DNA of 38,982 nucleotides from UBA10002 sp964373775 (GTDB taxonomy: Bacteria; Patescibacteriota; Minisyncoccia; Phycocordibacterales; UBA10002), in assembly GCA_964373775.1 (NCBI GenBank), contig CAYJWA010000002.1, positions 1 to 38,982 of the forward strand. The letters run 5' to 3'. A model generated the notes under the pieces. The model searched no databases. It was given only the letters and a program-made list of their open reading frames with translations, and was not told the DNA's origin. Position 1 is the stretch's first letter, and every line of letters begins with the position of its first letter. Positions 38,896 through 38,982 of the stretch are shown here, one piece after another. The position numbers and the translations under genes were made by a program.

Positions 38896-38982
38896 GGTAG
38901 ATACACTTGACGAATGGTGCACACGAATACCAAAAGCGGTAGATACACTTGACGAATGGTGCACGCGAATTTTAGGAAGGCG
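38896..38982. repeat. Right-end tandem repeat, 42-bp unit
   Basis: One full 42-bp unit (38896-38937, starting GGTAGATACACTTGACGAAT) is followed by most of a second (from 38938). The last 55 bases repeat the first 55 of the window with one mismatch. No spacer pattern of a CRISPR array and no ORF. Confidence 0.88.

Noticed and set aside
38896..38982. CRISPR array
   Set aside because: The 42-bp units follow each other directly without variable spacers, and no cas gene is present.
1..38982. Circular plasmid or phage genome because both ends match
   Set aside because: The overlap is imperfect and lies in tandem repeat units, and the window carries chromosomal core genes (rpoB, rpoC, uvrA, mreB).

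Overview
The window looks like an assembled contig from a Candidate Phyla Radiation (Patescibacteria, probably Parcubacteria/Paceibacteria-like) bacterium. This is an inference from protein style and gene content: a UvrC lacking its usual C-terminal HhH region, a very large Ser/Thr-rich surface protein carrying lamin-tail, Ig-like, carboxypeptidase-regulatory-like and peptidoglycan-binding domains, a CphA-like ATP-grasp protein, an orphan PurS, and compact house-keeping genes (rpoB, rpoC, mreB, tgt, trmD, uvrA, uvrB, uvrC) outside their classical operons. TGA acts as a stop codon (tgt, trmD and others), so I see no sign of the TGA-Gly code of Gracilibacteria.

Layout. 1-1393: no large gene; leftward promoter-to-terminator RNA cassettes, a small Cys-rich ORF, and copy 1 of a dispersed palindromic repeat. 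1394-3022: secreted Pro/Gly-rich and helical repeat protein. 3023-4166: tRNA-Leu, tRNA-Lys, a duplicated tRNA-Lys 3' end and an unidentified structured RNA. 4167-6751: ATP-grasp protein, DUF456-like membrane protein, convergent LOG-family gene. 6835-9046: tgt, a small alpha/beta hydrolase, purS. 9151-9275: leftward mini-RNA. 9380-11677: uvrB. 11779-15043: FIST sensor protein, membrane histidine kinase, dual-receiver response regulator. 15228-19858: uvrA, a small receiver-like protein on the minus strand, uvrC. 19893-27454: promoter, leader RNA and terminator, then rpoB and rpoC, each preceded by a copy of the same palindromic repeat. 27862-28875: mreB. 29292-36692: giant surface protein. 36829-37575: trmD, convergent with an MFS transporter (37591-38763). 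The two ends of the window carry the same 55-bp sequence with one mismatch, embedded in 42-bp tandem units.

Most striking feature. Several essential enzymes, uvrB, uvrC, tgt, trmD and to a small extent uvrA, contain extra in-frame segments made of short palindromes or direct repeats that also occur in intergenic DNA of this same window (for example a 19-bp palindrome found five times, and an exact 24-bp match between an intergenic site and trmD). None introduces a stop. This resembles the Rickettsia palindromic elements that insert in frame into genes. rpoB, rpoC and mreB in the same window look free of such insertions.

Functional themes: nucleotide excision repair (uvrA, uvrB, uvrC), tRNA modification (tgt, trmD), transcription (rpoB, rpoC), a FIST/histidine kinase/dual-REC signalling cluster, and cell-envelope proteins. 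Many promoters carry a TATACT-like -10, often preceded by GC, sometimes so close to the start codon that the mRNA would be leaderless. At least five promoter-structured RNA-terminator cassettes have no recognisable ORF or known RNA family.
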